Of a DNA stretch of 24,743 nt, positions 7,656 through 15,726 are shown one piece after another. How positions within the stretch are numbered: position 1 is the first letter of the stretch; every line of letters starts with the position of its first letter. Source of the DNA: Bdellovibrionales bacterium. GTDB lineage: Bacteria; Bdellovibrionota; UBA1018; CAIMNF01. The position numbers and the translations under genes are program-made. The stretch lies in the NCBI GenBank assembly GCA_947457605.1, contig CANGWP010000012.1, forward strand, positions 1 through 24,743. The letters run 5' to 3'. The notes beneath the pieces were generated by a model that saw only the letters and a list, made by a program, of their open reading frames with translations, was not told where the DNA came from and ran no database searches.

Positions 7656-8021
7656 TCAGTACGAGTCAAAATCGGATTGAATTCTCTTCTTTTTGCGCTT
7701 GGCTTTCTTCTTCATTTTCTTTTTGGATTTGGCCTTCGCTTTCTGTTTGGACTCAAGGGAGGCAAGCTTCCGCTGAACCTTGAGCTGGCCCTTCTCGATT
7801 TTAGCCAATTGTCCCTTGATTTTTTGGCACTTTCCTAGCTGGTGTTCCGCTTTCTCAGGGTAACCCAGGCTTGAAAGGCGTTTTACTTCGGACTGGCATT
7901 TTTTCAAATCAGCCCGTAGATGCTTGCTGCGATTGGGAAGCGACTTTGCTTCGCCGAGCAGCGGTATCAACAATCCCAGCATCATCACAACGAGGGTTTT
8001 CCATTTCATTTTCTTATTCAT
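7656..8021 (-). CDS. Small exported lysine-rich coiled-coil-like protein, function unknown
   Basis: The 121-residue protein is not recognised. It begins with a typical signal peptide (MNKKMKWKTLVVMMLGLLIP, cleavage likely after GEA at about 25). The mature part is a charged helix-forming region at about 30-92 with two Cys (42 and 65) in similar K-C-Q contexts that could pair in a disulphide. It ends in an extreme basic tail at 93-113 made almost only of Lys, Ala and Arg, then an acidic-aromatic end (SDFDSY). ATG 8021 was chosen because GGGAGAAG lies upstream at good distance; an ATG at 8036 would put that site inside the gene. A role in binding anionic polymers (LPS, nucleic acid, peptidoglycan) is only a guess from charge. 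Confidence 0.75.
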   Translation of the reverse strand: MNKKMKWKTLVVMMLGLLIPLLGEAKSLPNRSKHLRADLKKCQSEVKRLSSLGYPEKAEHQLGKCQKIKGQLAKIEKGQLKVQRKLASLESKQKAKAKSKKKMKKKAKRKKKRIQSDFDSY

Positions 8022-8085
8022 CCTTACTTCTCCCATAAATTAAAATTCATTTGCCAAAAGCGGTTCCCCGATCGGAAAGTCCGGC

Positions 8086-8727
8086 TCAAGCCACTCCCTT
8101 TTTTCGAAGTGCGCTCTCCGAGAGCCATTCTTCAAGTCGCTTCAACTGTCCTGGTTCGGTGTCCGTGAATTGGATCCTTCGTGGGTCCTTTGGATCCGCA
8201 AGAACCTTGCAGGAAATCTGAACGTTTTCCCGGAGGTCCGGATGGCTCACAAAGATCGTGCATTTCTGGGAAATAAACGCATGTGGAACCGGGCGTTTTA
8301 GCTTCATCCCGCCCATCGAAACATCCTCAGTCGTATTCCGATAGCTGTGGGCCCCGGTGATAAGCACGACTCGAAACTCAGTAGTGAATCTCGAATGGAT
8401 CCTTCTGTCCTTTTCGTTGAACCGTCTGTCTTCAACGGGCTTGGGTGTTGCGGTCGCAGGCAGCGGAGGAGGCGCAGAGGGAGCGTGGCTGGGCGGGTGA
8501 ACCGCAGTGGCTGCTTCCACAGCCACTCTGGGCGCAGTTCGATGAGTGGGCGGCTCCATTCTGACTTCGGGAGCGGGAGACTTAACTCCTTCCTCCTTTA
8601 GAAACCAGTCATCATGATGCTTCAGTACGCTTTGAAGACATTCTGCAGAATGTGCGTCATGAACGATGATGGATTCGCTCGGATTGCTTTGGTTGATAAA
8701 GGTCCAGGTCCGTCCTGTATTTTTCAT
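8086..8727 (-). CDS. PilZ-domain protein, likely cyclic-di-GMP receptor
   Basis: The 213-residue cytoplasmic protein has three parts. Residues 1-50 form a small globular region (WTFINQ... LKHHDDWFLKEEG) that I do not recognise. Residues 50-100 form a Pro/Ala-rich linker. Residues 105-205 form a PilZ domain with both ligand motifs intact: RIHSR at 109-113 (RxxxR) and DVSMGG at 135-140 (D/NxSxxG). It should therefore bind cyclic-di-GMP, an inference from motif conservation. It lies just downstream of the Glt-like operon, same strand, but behind a terminator-like hairpin and its own AT-rich promoter region, so it is probably a separate unit. No ribosome site is visible before ATG 8727. Confidence 0.88.
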   Translation of the reverse strand: MKNTGRTWTFINQSNPSESIIVHDAHSAECLQSVLKHHDDWFLKEEGVKSPAPEVRMEPPTHRTAPRVAVEAATAVHPPSHAPSAPPPLPATATPKPVEDRRFNEKDRRIHSRFTTEFRVVLITGAHSYRNTTEDVSMGGMKLKRPVPHAFISQKCTIFVSHPDLRENVQISCKVLADPKDPRRIQFTDTEPGQLKRLEEWLSESALRKKGVA

Positions 8728-8744
8728 ATCTGATAATAGTTTAC

Positions 8745-8773
8745 TAAATAAATTACCCGATTGGAATAGTCAA
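8745..8773 (-). promoter_or_regulatory. Candidate promoter of the PilZ gene
   Basis: The 186 bases between the PilZ gene and the FHA gene are AT-rich on the PilZ side. On the minus strand TTGACT (8768-8773, one mismatch to the -35 consensus) is 17 bases from TATTTA (8745-8750, poor -10). The resulting leader would be about ten bases. A TATTAT directly before the ATG is an alternative -10. Confidence 0.4.
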
Positions 8774-8853
8774 AAAATGAATTTGATTGTGAATTGACGT
8801 TAATTTTTTCAAATATATCAATGATTTAGCAGTGTCCGTACCGACACATGCGA

Positions 8854-8886
8854 AAACGCCATCCGCAGATTCAACGGATGGCGTTT
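8854..8886 (-). terminator. Intrinsic terminator of the Glt-like operon
   Basis: A perfect 12-bp stem (AAACGCCATCCG / CGGATGGCGTTT) encloses a 9-base loop, 27 bases past the stop of the FHA gene. On the minus strand it is followed by a short T run (TTT within the stem plus one more T), so it is a fair but not strong rho-independent terminator. It separates the operon from the PilZ gene. Confidence 0.65.
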
Positions 8887-8913
8887 AAAAGTCATGAATG
8901 AATCGGATGTTCT

Positions 8914-10707
8914 TTAGGTTCGCTTTCCTTGAAAGACGAAAGGATAAATGACGGTCGTGGGAAGTCCGTTCGGAGACTTAGGAAAATTCATTCCTTGGAT
9001 CACATCAAGCACGCAAGTTTTCAAGTTCGAGGATTCAAGAGTTGCCTTGTAGATCTGGGCACTGATGACACTTCCTGCGGGGGTGATTTGCCATTTGTAG
9101 ACAATTCGCCCCTCAAGGTTCGGATTTGAAATCAAGCCACGCTCATAACAAGTGCGGATCTGGGAGCGATATGAAAGAATGATTCTGCGCACGGTCTCGC
9201 GGTCAAGTCCGCCTCCCGCCACCGAGAAGTCGCCCCCTTCGGTGGAGCCAATGGAAGACGCTCCTTTGGATGCTGATCCTGCAAATGAGCCCGGCTCTCC
9301 TGATCCATTGGTCTCAGTGCCGAGCTTAAGACCCGACTGTCCGCCGGATCGTGCGATCAAACCAGAGGAGTTCGGATTGGGCTTTGAGATTCCTGACAAG
9401 GTGGTGGAGGCAGAACTCAAGCTCTTTTCGGGCATCTTGGAGTCCGGTCCGCCGCTTTTGCCGCTTCCAAGAACCGCAGAAGGAGGTGTTTTCAAAACAA
9501 TCTGAGGATTGTCACTTCCAGTTGCGGTCTCGCGAACAACCGCATCGTTCATCATTTGGTCAGCCTTGATCCCAGGCCCCTTTTTGGATGCCTTTGAGAG
9601 AGCTCCAAGAAGTCCAACTTGATTCACATTCTTTACCGGAGCTTCCGAGTTCAGACCGGCCTTTGGAGCAGCCTCAGGAGCTTTGACCACTTTGGCTTCC
9701 ACAGCCTTGCTGGGCGTGCTGGTTTTTTGGGTTTTTACTATTGGATCCGGCTTTTTCGCAGGAGGAGGTTTTGGAACAGATTTTTGAACTTCCTTTGTGG
9801 GCTCTTGTGGAATCTCCGGATCTTTTTTAACTTCGGGCAGCGGAACAGGAATTGGAGTCGGTTCTGCCGGTACTTCGATTCTTGCCACCCTGGGCAATGC
9901 CGGAACCTTTTCACCTTCGGATGGAACCAAGTCGGAACGAATGATCAAAAGCAGAAGAAACACCAAAAACAAAATGGCAAAGGTCAGTCGCTTGAGGAGC
10001 GGACTACCCCAGAAATCCCTCGGAATCGGAGGGGCGACAATCTCCTCAACGAACCGAATGTAGAAATCGCGCCCATTCCATCGAACCTGCAGGAAATCAG
10101 TCGGGCGAAGGGGAAGTACTTCGTTTGCCGAGATTTTTCGCCCGGAAAGGATCAAGTCAGCACCTGGCATTTCAGAAAGCAGAATGTTGATGATGGCTTC
10201 CGTCTTGAGTTTAGGGTGCTCGATCTTGAAACTCTTGAATTCCCGGCTTAATGATTCGATTTTTTGGTTCTTTTTTTCAATCGGGAAGTGGCGGATCTCC
10301 TCAATCGCCCCGGAGTCTGTTCTCACCTGTACGAATTCGATCAAATCGGGATCGGAGAAAGAACGCTTGGCGAGACTCTCCACAATCTGTCCGCCGATCA
10401 TCTCACTTGATTCCAGTACGCTATCGATCACTCGAAAGGAAAGATCTCCAATCGTAATGGGAGCCTTTCCAAGAACCACACCTTCCGCATTTTCCTCAGA
10501 GGTGGATACATCCACAATGGACCAGTTTCCTTTGGAAGAATCAAAGATCCCGCTGCCAAGCCATTCCACAATGAAGTGAATGGCCTTGATCCCCGGCGCC
10601 CGCAAGACCACATCGCACGTCGGAGACCGACCAATGATCAAAAGGGGTTTGGTCAACTGAGTGGTGGCGATCTCCAGTTTGTTTCGTGAAAGAGTTAAAA
10701 TTTTCAT
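8914..10707 (-). CDS. FHA - transmembrane - Pro-rich - TonB-like (AgmX/PglI-tail) protein, GltG-like
   Basis: The 597-residue single-span protein is probably the force-transmitting link of the ExbBD motor. Residues 1-97 form a cytoplasmic FHA domain (IIGRSPTCDVVL at 24-35; His44), although the usual phosphothreonine-contact Ser of SxxH is Lys41. A membrane helix lies at about 241-257. A periplasmic Pro/Lys-rich arm (265-345) and a Gly/Ser-rich linker (350-490) lead to a C-terminal domain (about 491-597) with two Cys (520 and 565) and the end YPFVFQG, typical of the AgmX/PglI C-terminal family. The order FHA-TM-TonB-like resembles GltG of the Myxococcus Glt gliding machine. It is the last operon gene, 18 bases after the small exported protein; AAAGGGG precedes ATG 10707. 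Confidence 0.85.
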   Translation of the reverse strand: MKILTLSRNKLEIATTQLTKPLLIIGRSPTCDVVLRAPGIKAIHFIVEWLGSGIFDSSKGNWSIVDVSTSEENAEGVVLGKAPITIGDLSFRVIDSVLESSEMIGGQIVESLAKRSFSDPDLIEFVQVRTDSGAIEEIRHFPIEKKNQKIESLSREFKSFKIEHPKLKTEAIINILLSEMPGADLILSGRKISANEVLPLRPTDFLQVRWNGRDFYIRFVEEIVAPPIPRDFWGSPLLKRLTFAILFLVFLLLLIIRSDLVPSEGEKVPALPRVARIEVPAEPTPIPVPLPEVKKDPEIPQEPTKEVQKSVPKPPPAKKPDPIVKTQKTSTPSKAVEAKVVKAPEAAPKAGLNSEAPVKNVNQVGLLGALSKASKKGPGIKADQMMNDAVVRETATGSDNPQIVLKTPPSAVLGSGKSGGPDSKMPEKSLSSASTTLSGISKPNPNSSGLIARSGGQSGLKLGTETNGSGEPGSFAGSASKGASSIGSTEGGDFSVAGGGLDRETVRRIILSYRSQIRTCYERGLISNPNLEGRIVYKWQITPAGSVISAQIYKATLESSNLKTCVLDVIQGMNFPKSPNGLPTTVIYPFVFQGKRT

Positions 10708-10725
10708 GAAGTGAATCCCCTTTAT

Positions 10726-10992
10726 TTATTTCACAATTTTGGGCGAGGACAACCTTGGTCTACGGCTACGGTCACTCGCGTGGAAGTCATTGAAAGTTTT
10801 CCGGTCATAAAGAACCGCACCAAGTTCCGTGGTCTCTGTGTCCAGCTGCAGAAAAAGTTCTGGCGCTTTTTTTTCCCCTTCAATCACATCCGCCTCGAAA
10901 TCGAGAACTTCGTTTTTTTCGGCAGCGACCGCAACCCGAGACGGGAAGTGGGAAATCGAGATCAAGAGCAGAAAAAAAGAAAGCGTTCTCAT
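10726..10992 (-). CDS. Small exported protein of the Glt-like operon, function unknown
   Basis: The 88-residue precursor has a signal peptide (MRTLSFFLLLISISHFPS, cleavage likely after AVAA at 24), leaving about 64 residues. The mature part has an acidic block (EVLDFEADVIEGEKKAPELF) followed by a basic, aromatic block (LYDRKTFNDFHASDRSRRPR). The ATG at 10992 overlaps the TGA of the large TPR gene (ATGA), with GGAG five bases upstream, so translation is coupled. I do not know a named family, though the composition looks like a short periplasmic peptide under constraint rather than a random reading frame. Its place directly before the TonB-like protein suggests a partner of that protein or of the TPR proteins. 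Confidence 0.75.
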   Translation of the reverse strand: MRTLSFFLLLISISHFPSRVAVAAEKNEVLDFEADVIEGEKKAPELFLQLDTETTELGAVLYDRKTFNDFHASDRSRRPRLSSPKIVK

Positions 10993-13900
10993 GGGTTCTC
11001 CTTGATGTTTGCCCGAACCATTTTCTTCCAAGCATCGATCACGGCCTTTTGAGAGCTTTTTTCAAGTTCATCCAGCACATAGACCTTCATCGTTGAGTTC
11101 GGATTCATGAAGAGCAGGATTCCAGCGCGTATCATAAAAAAATCAGCATCATCCTTGATCAGGGTCGGCTTGTAATAGTCCAGAAGTGCCAATGCCCCGA
11201 TTTGGTTGCCTGCTTCCAACTCTTTGCTCAGATTCTGAAGCTTCTGGCGGTAAACTTGGGGCCAAGGCCAGTCGCTCATGTCCGGTGACGGCAAAACCCG
11301 GGCTTCCAAGGCAGCTGAAGACTTGCCAATTTCATCCTGAATCCCTTTTACAAGAGTCTCAAATTCCTTCGACTGCTGCTGGAATTCCTCAGCGGCGGAC
11401 TTAAGGCCGGACTTGTATTCTTCCAGTTGTTCAGGCTTAAGTTCTTTTGGAACCGGAGAGTTCAAGATGAAGTTCGCCATCTGAGACTCAAGCTGCATCG
11501 CTTTTTCAAGAACCCTGAGACGCAAATCCTGGGGCTTTCCCTTGATGGCTTTCATCAGGTTGGCCCGGACCGAATGAACCCCGTCGATGTTTGCCTGCAT
11601 GACTTTTGCTTGTTTTTCAGCAGAGAGCTTTTCAAGCTCGGGAAAACGGATGGAAGACATCTGATTTTCGATTTGAATCGGGGAGTCCTGACCCTTTTCC
11701 ACGAACGGATAGTTCCTGCCCAAAAGTGCCTCGAGTTCCGGGGACCGGATCAGCTGACGCTTGTCATTTGCAATTCGGATGGCAAGCCCGGTGATCACTC
11801 TCTCGGAGTCAATGAGACTCCTGGAATTGGACTGGGCATAGGCAATCACCGTTTGGGGGTTGGCCAGAGCGAAAAGTCCCATGAAGTATTCTCTTTCGGC
11901 GGGCTTCAAGGCGGAGAAATCCTGATTGGTGAAGTTTCCTCCCTTAAAGAGGGTGGCGAGAAGTTTTCGTTGTTGCCAGTCAGGGGACGGGTGAGTGTTT
12001 TGAATGGTTTTTGCAAACGAAGCAGCAAGATCGTAGTTCGCTACACCCACAAGAGTGGTCCAAAGTTCGACCCGGATGGGCTCGTACTCCGGAAGAGGGG
12101 ACTCTTCCTTGGGGAGTTTCTCGATACCTTCTACCACTTCCGGATAGAGCTTTTCGGATATGAGATACCTGAAAAAATCAACCCTTGCGATACTGATTTT
12201 GCCTACATCCTTGCAATAGCTGATGAAGGTTTCGAGATAGGATCTGTACTGCTCAAGGTCTTTCTTGCCTTTCGCCTTCATGGCAAGCTGAAGCGCCGAT
12301 TCGCGATAGAGCTCAATTGCCTTTGATCCTGATGCGATGTAAGAGGCGCCGCGTTTGTCATTCAATACGGATTCATAGTCGGCGAGTTTGAATCGCGCGT
12401 ATTGAAGACGAAAAAAATGGTCTTCCGTTGGGGCTTTGTTCATGATTTCGACCAGAACGGGAAGGGCGTTTTTCTCGCGGTTCTGATCCATTTCAATCTG
12501 GCTGTAAAGCTCGGCGACCGAAACCCATTGTTTGGAGTCCGGATATTTTTTGATGAAGTCGGGGAGGCGCCTCGATTTCTTTTCCACCCATTTTTTCGAG
12601 TCCGGACCTGTCGAAGACTGCTTCAGGAATTGCTCGATCGCAGCGATCTGATCAAGATAAGCCCGTTCTCCAAGGTGGGAGAGATTCTTGTTTGCATTGC
12701 CGATGATGATGTCGGAAACCTGGTCGATGCAAACCCAGTCTTTCATTTCAAGGCAAACGTCACTCCAGAGAGCGATGATGGAGGGGTAGTTTTTCTTTTT
12801 GTTGAAGTACCGATGGTAAAATGCGAACTGATCCTTCAATGCTTTCGCAAGATCGGCCTGAGTCAGTGCCTCGTTCAATTTCACCCGCCCGGCGAAGGAG
12901 TCGATGTGGGACTTCATGATCGCCTGGGTTTCGTTTTCGATTTCTGCCTCAAATTTTGGAAATACCGTGAGGAAACTCTTTGGATTGAGTTTTCCGAGAG
13001 CGTCCGCAACCCGGTTGAATGCTTCCATATGGGCGCGGGATGCATAGATCTTGCGCTGAACGCGGAGGTTCGCGATCATGAAGTCGAGGCGTTTTTCGGG
13101 GTTCTTCTCAAGAGTGAGAAGCCTCTCGACAATGATTCCGTGCTGAGCCGCCAGTCCTGAGGCTTCCAGGTTTGGTCGCACTTCTGCAAGAAAGTTAGCG
13201 CGTTCAGCCGGAATGATCAGGTCCATTTCCGCGTGCTTGATCGACCCCATGACATCAGGTTGATGGGTGACAAGGTAGGCGAGATCCCTCATCGCGTCTT
13301 TTCCCACTCCGGATCTCGAATTGGAGCGAGCAACCCGTGCCAGATATTGTTCGGCAAGGCTGATCTTCTCAAGATTGATCATGCACCAGCCAAGTTTATA
13401 GTATGCAAGCTCCTGCCATTCTGGAGTCATTTTGGAGTAATAGGTCTGGTAGTAGGTGGCGGCGTCCTGGAATCTCCCCCGCTCAAAAAGATCCTCGGCA
13501 ATCAAGAGACCGATTCTTCCCGCGCGATCAGCTGGAGGATTGAGTTTCAAGACCTCATAAAAGGAAGCCATCGCAGCCGGAGTTTCATCAAGGTAAAGAT
13601 AGGCACTACCCTTGATGTCGTAGGCCTTCCAGGTCTGCTCCTGTGTTTTTGCGGGAGACTGCAAGATTTCGTCTGCGTCCTTGATTGCGGCATTGAGATA
13701 TTTCTTGATCTCTTCGCTGATGGTGTTCGACTTGGACATCAAAAGAATCTGTTTGGCATAAAGATTCAATGCTGCCGCATGATTTGTCAGCATTTGATTT
13801 CGACTTTGTCCGGGCGGAAGCTTTCGCAACAAAAGAGAAAGGCTCGAGATGGTCTGGGCGGATTGCTTGAGCGCCTCGGAGTCGAGACGCTTTTCGTCAA

Positions 13901-14090
13901 TGATGGACTTCGAACGATTTTGATTCTTACTCTTGAATTGGTTTTCTTTCGGGGTTTGAGTCGGAGTCGGTTTCGCGTCCGCTTCTTTTCCTACGAGGAA
14001 GTCCGCCTTCATGGATTTTCCATCCGCAAGAGCGTGCTCACCCAGCAGACTAAGTGCAAAACCCATGCAAATTATTTTCCTTTGGTGCAT
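10989..14090 (-). CDS. Large periplasmic TPR protein, GltD/AgmU-like
   Basis: The 1033-residue precursor has a signal peptide (MHQRKIICMGFALSLLGEHA, cleavage near 22), then a Pro/Gln/Lys-rich low-complexity stretch to about 60, then an all-helical body. TPR-like repeats are clearest at about 150-270 (AYDIKGSAYLYLDETPAAMA, FQDAATYYQTYYSK, AYYKLGWCMINLEKISLAEQ). The remainder continues as helical repeats to the C-terminus. Size, export and operon partners fit the GltD/AgmU group of very large periplasmic TPR proteins in Myxococcus gliding clusters; sequence similarity could not be measured here. ATG 14090 has GGAGAGAG upstream and overlaps the preceding TPR gene by 19 bases. It is a likely periplasmic scaffold around the motor. 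Confidence 0.8.
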   Translation of the reverse strand: MHQRKIICMGFALSLLGEHALADGKSMKADFLVGKEADAKPTPTQTPKENQFKSKNQNRSKSIIDEKRLDSEALKQSAQTISSLSLLLRKLPPGQSRNQMLTNHAAALNLYAKQILLMSKSNTISEEIKKYLNAAIKDADEILQSPAKTQEQTWKAYDIKGSAYLYLDETPAAMASFYEVLKLNPPADRAGRIGLLIAEDLFERGRFQDAATYYQTYYSKMTPEWQELAYYKLGWCMINLEKISLAEQYLARVARSNSRSGVGKDAMRDLAYLVTHQPDVMGSIKHAEMDLIIPAERANFLAEVRPNLEASGLAAQHGIIVERLLTLEKNPEKRLDFMIANLRVQRKIYASRAHMEAFNRVADALGKLNPKSFLTVFPKFEAEIENETQAIMKSHIDSFAGRVKLNEALTQADLAKALKDQFAFYHRYFNKKKNYPSIIALWSDVCLEMKDWVCIDQVSDIIIGNANKNLSHLGERAYLDQIAAIEQFLKQSSTGPDSKKWVEKKSRRLPDFIKKYPDSKQWVSVAELYSQIEMDQNREKNALPVLVEIMNKAPTEDHFFRLQYARFKLADYESVLNDKRGASYIASGSKAIELYRESALQLAMKAKGKKDLEQYRSYLETFISYCKDVGKISIARVDFFRYLISEKLYPEVVEGIEKLPKEESPLPEYEPIRVELWTTLVGVANYDLAASFAKTIQNTHPSPDWQQRKLLATLFKGGNFTNQDFSALKPAEREYFMGLFALANPQTVIAYAQSNSRSLIDSERVITGLAIRIANDKRQLIRSPELEALLGRNYPFVEKGQDSPIQIENQMSSIRFPELEKLSAEKQAKVMQANIDGVHSVRANLMKAIKGKPQDLRLRVLEKAMQLESQMANFILNSPVPKELKPEQLEEYKSGLKSAAEEFQQQSKEFETLVKGIQDEIGKSSAALEARVLPSPDMSDWPWPQVYRQKLQNLSKELEAGNQIGALALLDYYKPTLIKDDADFFMIRAGILLFMNPNSTMKVYVLDELEKSSQKAVIDAWKKMVRANIKENP

Positions 14091-15247
14091 AGGCTCTCTC
14101 CAATCAACACGTGTTTCCCGATTTCATCGAGCCACTCCTCACTTGAATCCGCAGGCCAAACTTCCAAGTCTCTTTTGAGAAGTTCATCACGGCTTTTCAG
14201 TGACTCGACTGGTTTTAGAACAGCGGATGTGTCACTGACTTTTGCAAGGTGTGCGTAGGCAAGAATGGTTTTCAGATCCGATAGAATAACCGGTTTTTGC
14301 TTCTCGTAGACCCGGTTCAGTGCTTGAGCGATCTCCTTTTGCTCATTCACACGATCCCCAAGAGGGACAATTCTAAGAAGATCCGTAGGTCTGGGCTTTG
14401 CCTTCGAAAGTTGCCACAACAGAGCGGTGGTAATGTCCTTGCTTACCCAGTCTTTGATATCCCCTTTGGAAAGTTTTTCCTCGTATTGTTTCATTTCAGC
14501 ATTCACCTGATTGAGCTCGTCTTCACGACAGAGCCGCTTGAAGAGATAGCTTTGAATCAGATAAGACTCGGTAGGCAGGTAGGTGTAAAAATATCCTGAC
14601 CGCTGGGACGCAATTGCTCCAAGCGCTATGTCCACCCGTCCAGCCTTGAAGGCAGCCCACATTTTTTCAAAAAGAACCTGGCGGATATGAGGGTATGCGG
14701 TGTTGATCCACTGATAAACCTCCATGGATTCCTCATAACGACGAGCTCCGTAGAGTGCGCGCCCCATGGTATGAAACACATAGGGGAGAAGAATTCTTGC
14801 GTCCGGCCTGGAACGAATCAATGTTTTAAGCTTTTTTGCAACAGACTGGGCTTCGGCAAAAGCCTCTTCATATTTTCCGGCAAGCATGAGCGTGTCGGCT
14901 TTTTCAAGTTGAAGATCCAGTTCATTTTTTCCAGAGGCGTTCCGCGCATTCCAGAATGAAATCAGGTCATATCCAACCCGATCGCAATTCTGAGAGATGA
15001 GATTTTTTATTTCGAACCACTCGGAGTGGCTCATTTTCAGGGAGTAGGCCTTTCTTACGAAAACGCGGAATCCAAGAAAGTCTTTTGCGAAGATCAATTT
15101 TTTTGCTTGGATCGAAATCTTGGGCCTCGGTCCGGCTTTCGCAGCGGATTTTCCAACGGGAGTTTTGGACTTGGCAGCCTCGGAGTTGGCCATAGGGACG
15201 ATCAAACCAGCAAGCAGAATCGCGGAAACCCATGATCGAAACATCAT
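14072..15247 (-). CDS. Periplasmic TPR protein, GltE/AglT-like
   Basis: The 391-residue precursor has a signal peptide (MMFRSWVSAILLAGLIVPMA, cleavage near 22-25), a basic Ala/Lys/Pro stretch, and then helical repeats. TPR-like units are seen at about 110-205 (DTLMLAGKYEEAFAEAQS, LLPYVFHTMGRALYGARRYE, MWAAFKAGRVDIALGAIA). The size and the tandem arrangement with a much larger TPR gene parallel the GltE/AglT-GltD/AgmU pair of Myxococcus. The first of two adjacent ATGs (15247) overlaps the upstream exbD stop, with AAGGAGAAGG about 12 bases ahead. It probably works in the periplasm as an adaptor between motor and outer membrane, an inference from context. Confidence 0.78.
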   Translation of the reverse strand: MMFRSWVSAILLAGLIVPMANSEAAKSKTPVGKSAAKAGPRPKISIQAKKLIFAKDFLGFRVFVRKAYSLKMSHSEWFEIKNLISQNCDRVGYDLISFWNARNASGKNELDLQLEKADTLMLAGKYEEAFAEAQSVAKKLKTLIRSRPDARILLPYVFHTMGRALYGARRYEESMEVYQWINTAYPHIRQVLFEKMWAAFKAGRVDIALGAIASQRSGYFYTYLPTESYLIQSYLFKRLCREDELNQVNAEMKQYEEKLSKGDIKDWVSKDITTALLWQLSKAKPRPTDLLRIVPLGDRVNEQKEIAQALNRVYEKQKPVILSDLKTILAYAHLAKVSDTSAVLKPVESLKSRDELLKRDLEVWPADSSEEWLDEIGKHVLIGESLCTKGK

Positions 15248-15726
15248 TTTTTCACACCTTCTCCTTGAGCCACAAATAAGATCGAATTGAAACCCATCTT
15301 TCGGAACGTGGCAACGACATCGTAAACGTCCTGATAAGGGGTATTTTGATCTGCCAACAGGTTCAGCGGAAATACCGTCGCTTTGGATTCCTTTTGGCGT
15401 TTTCTGTACTCCTCGAATTCAGGCTTCAGACGTGCGAGGGTTTGATCCGCTTCCGAACCCCGGAAATCCTGAAGTGGAATGGGACTGCTGGCCATGCTGA
15501 AGATCACCTGATCCTTCAGGATGGCGACTCGAGGCCCGGCCTCAATGCCTTCCTTGCTCTGACTCTTTGGAATTTTCATGTCGCCAGGGATGACAATGTC
15601 GGTTGCCCCGAAAACACCGCCGAGCACCAGGAAGATCACAATCATCGAGAAAACGTCGATCATTGCAGTCAACTGGAGCTCAACGGGACCTTTTTTGCCC
15701 TTTTTTGGAAGAAATTCAGTGCTCAT
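15244..15726 (-). CDS. ExbD/TolR-family proton-channel subunit (second copy, AglS-like)
   Basis: The 160-residue protein has the ExbD topology: a short basic cytoplasmic N-terminus, one membrane helix at about 19-40 (LTAMIDVFSMIVIFLVLGGV) containing the essential-type Asp24, and a periplasmic domain ending in the DVVATFRKMGFNSILFV strand-helix typical of ExbD. It pairs with ExbB to use the proton motive force. The ATG overlaps the upstream exbD stop by four bases (ATGA). Two ExbD-type genes after one ExbB-type gene match the AglR-AglQ-AglS motor of Myxococcus gliding. Confidence 0.9.
   Translation of the reverse strand: MSTEFLPKKGKKGPVELQLTAMIDVFSMIVIFLVLGGVFGATDIVIPGDMKIPKSQSKEGIEAGPRVAILKDQVIFSMASSPIPLQDFRGSEADQTLARLKPEFEEYRKRQKESKATVFPLNLLADQNTPYQDVYDVVATFRKMGFNSILFVAQGEGVKK

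Noticed and set aside
8832..8847. Second hairpin next to the terminator
   Set aside because: GTGTC/GACAC arms are only five bases with no T run; too weak to call.
11427..13160. Two plus-strand open frames of about 250-300 codons
   Set aside because: Both are shadows of the TPR gene on the other strand; composition is Phe/Gly/Arg-rich and no family is recognisable.
13233..14258. Long plus-strand open frame of 341 codons opposite the large TPR gene
   Set aside because: It is antisense to a well-supported gene, runs across two genes and their junction, and its product shows no recognisable domain.
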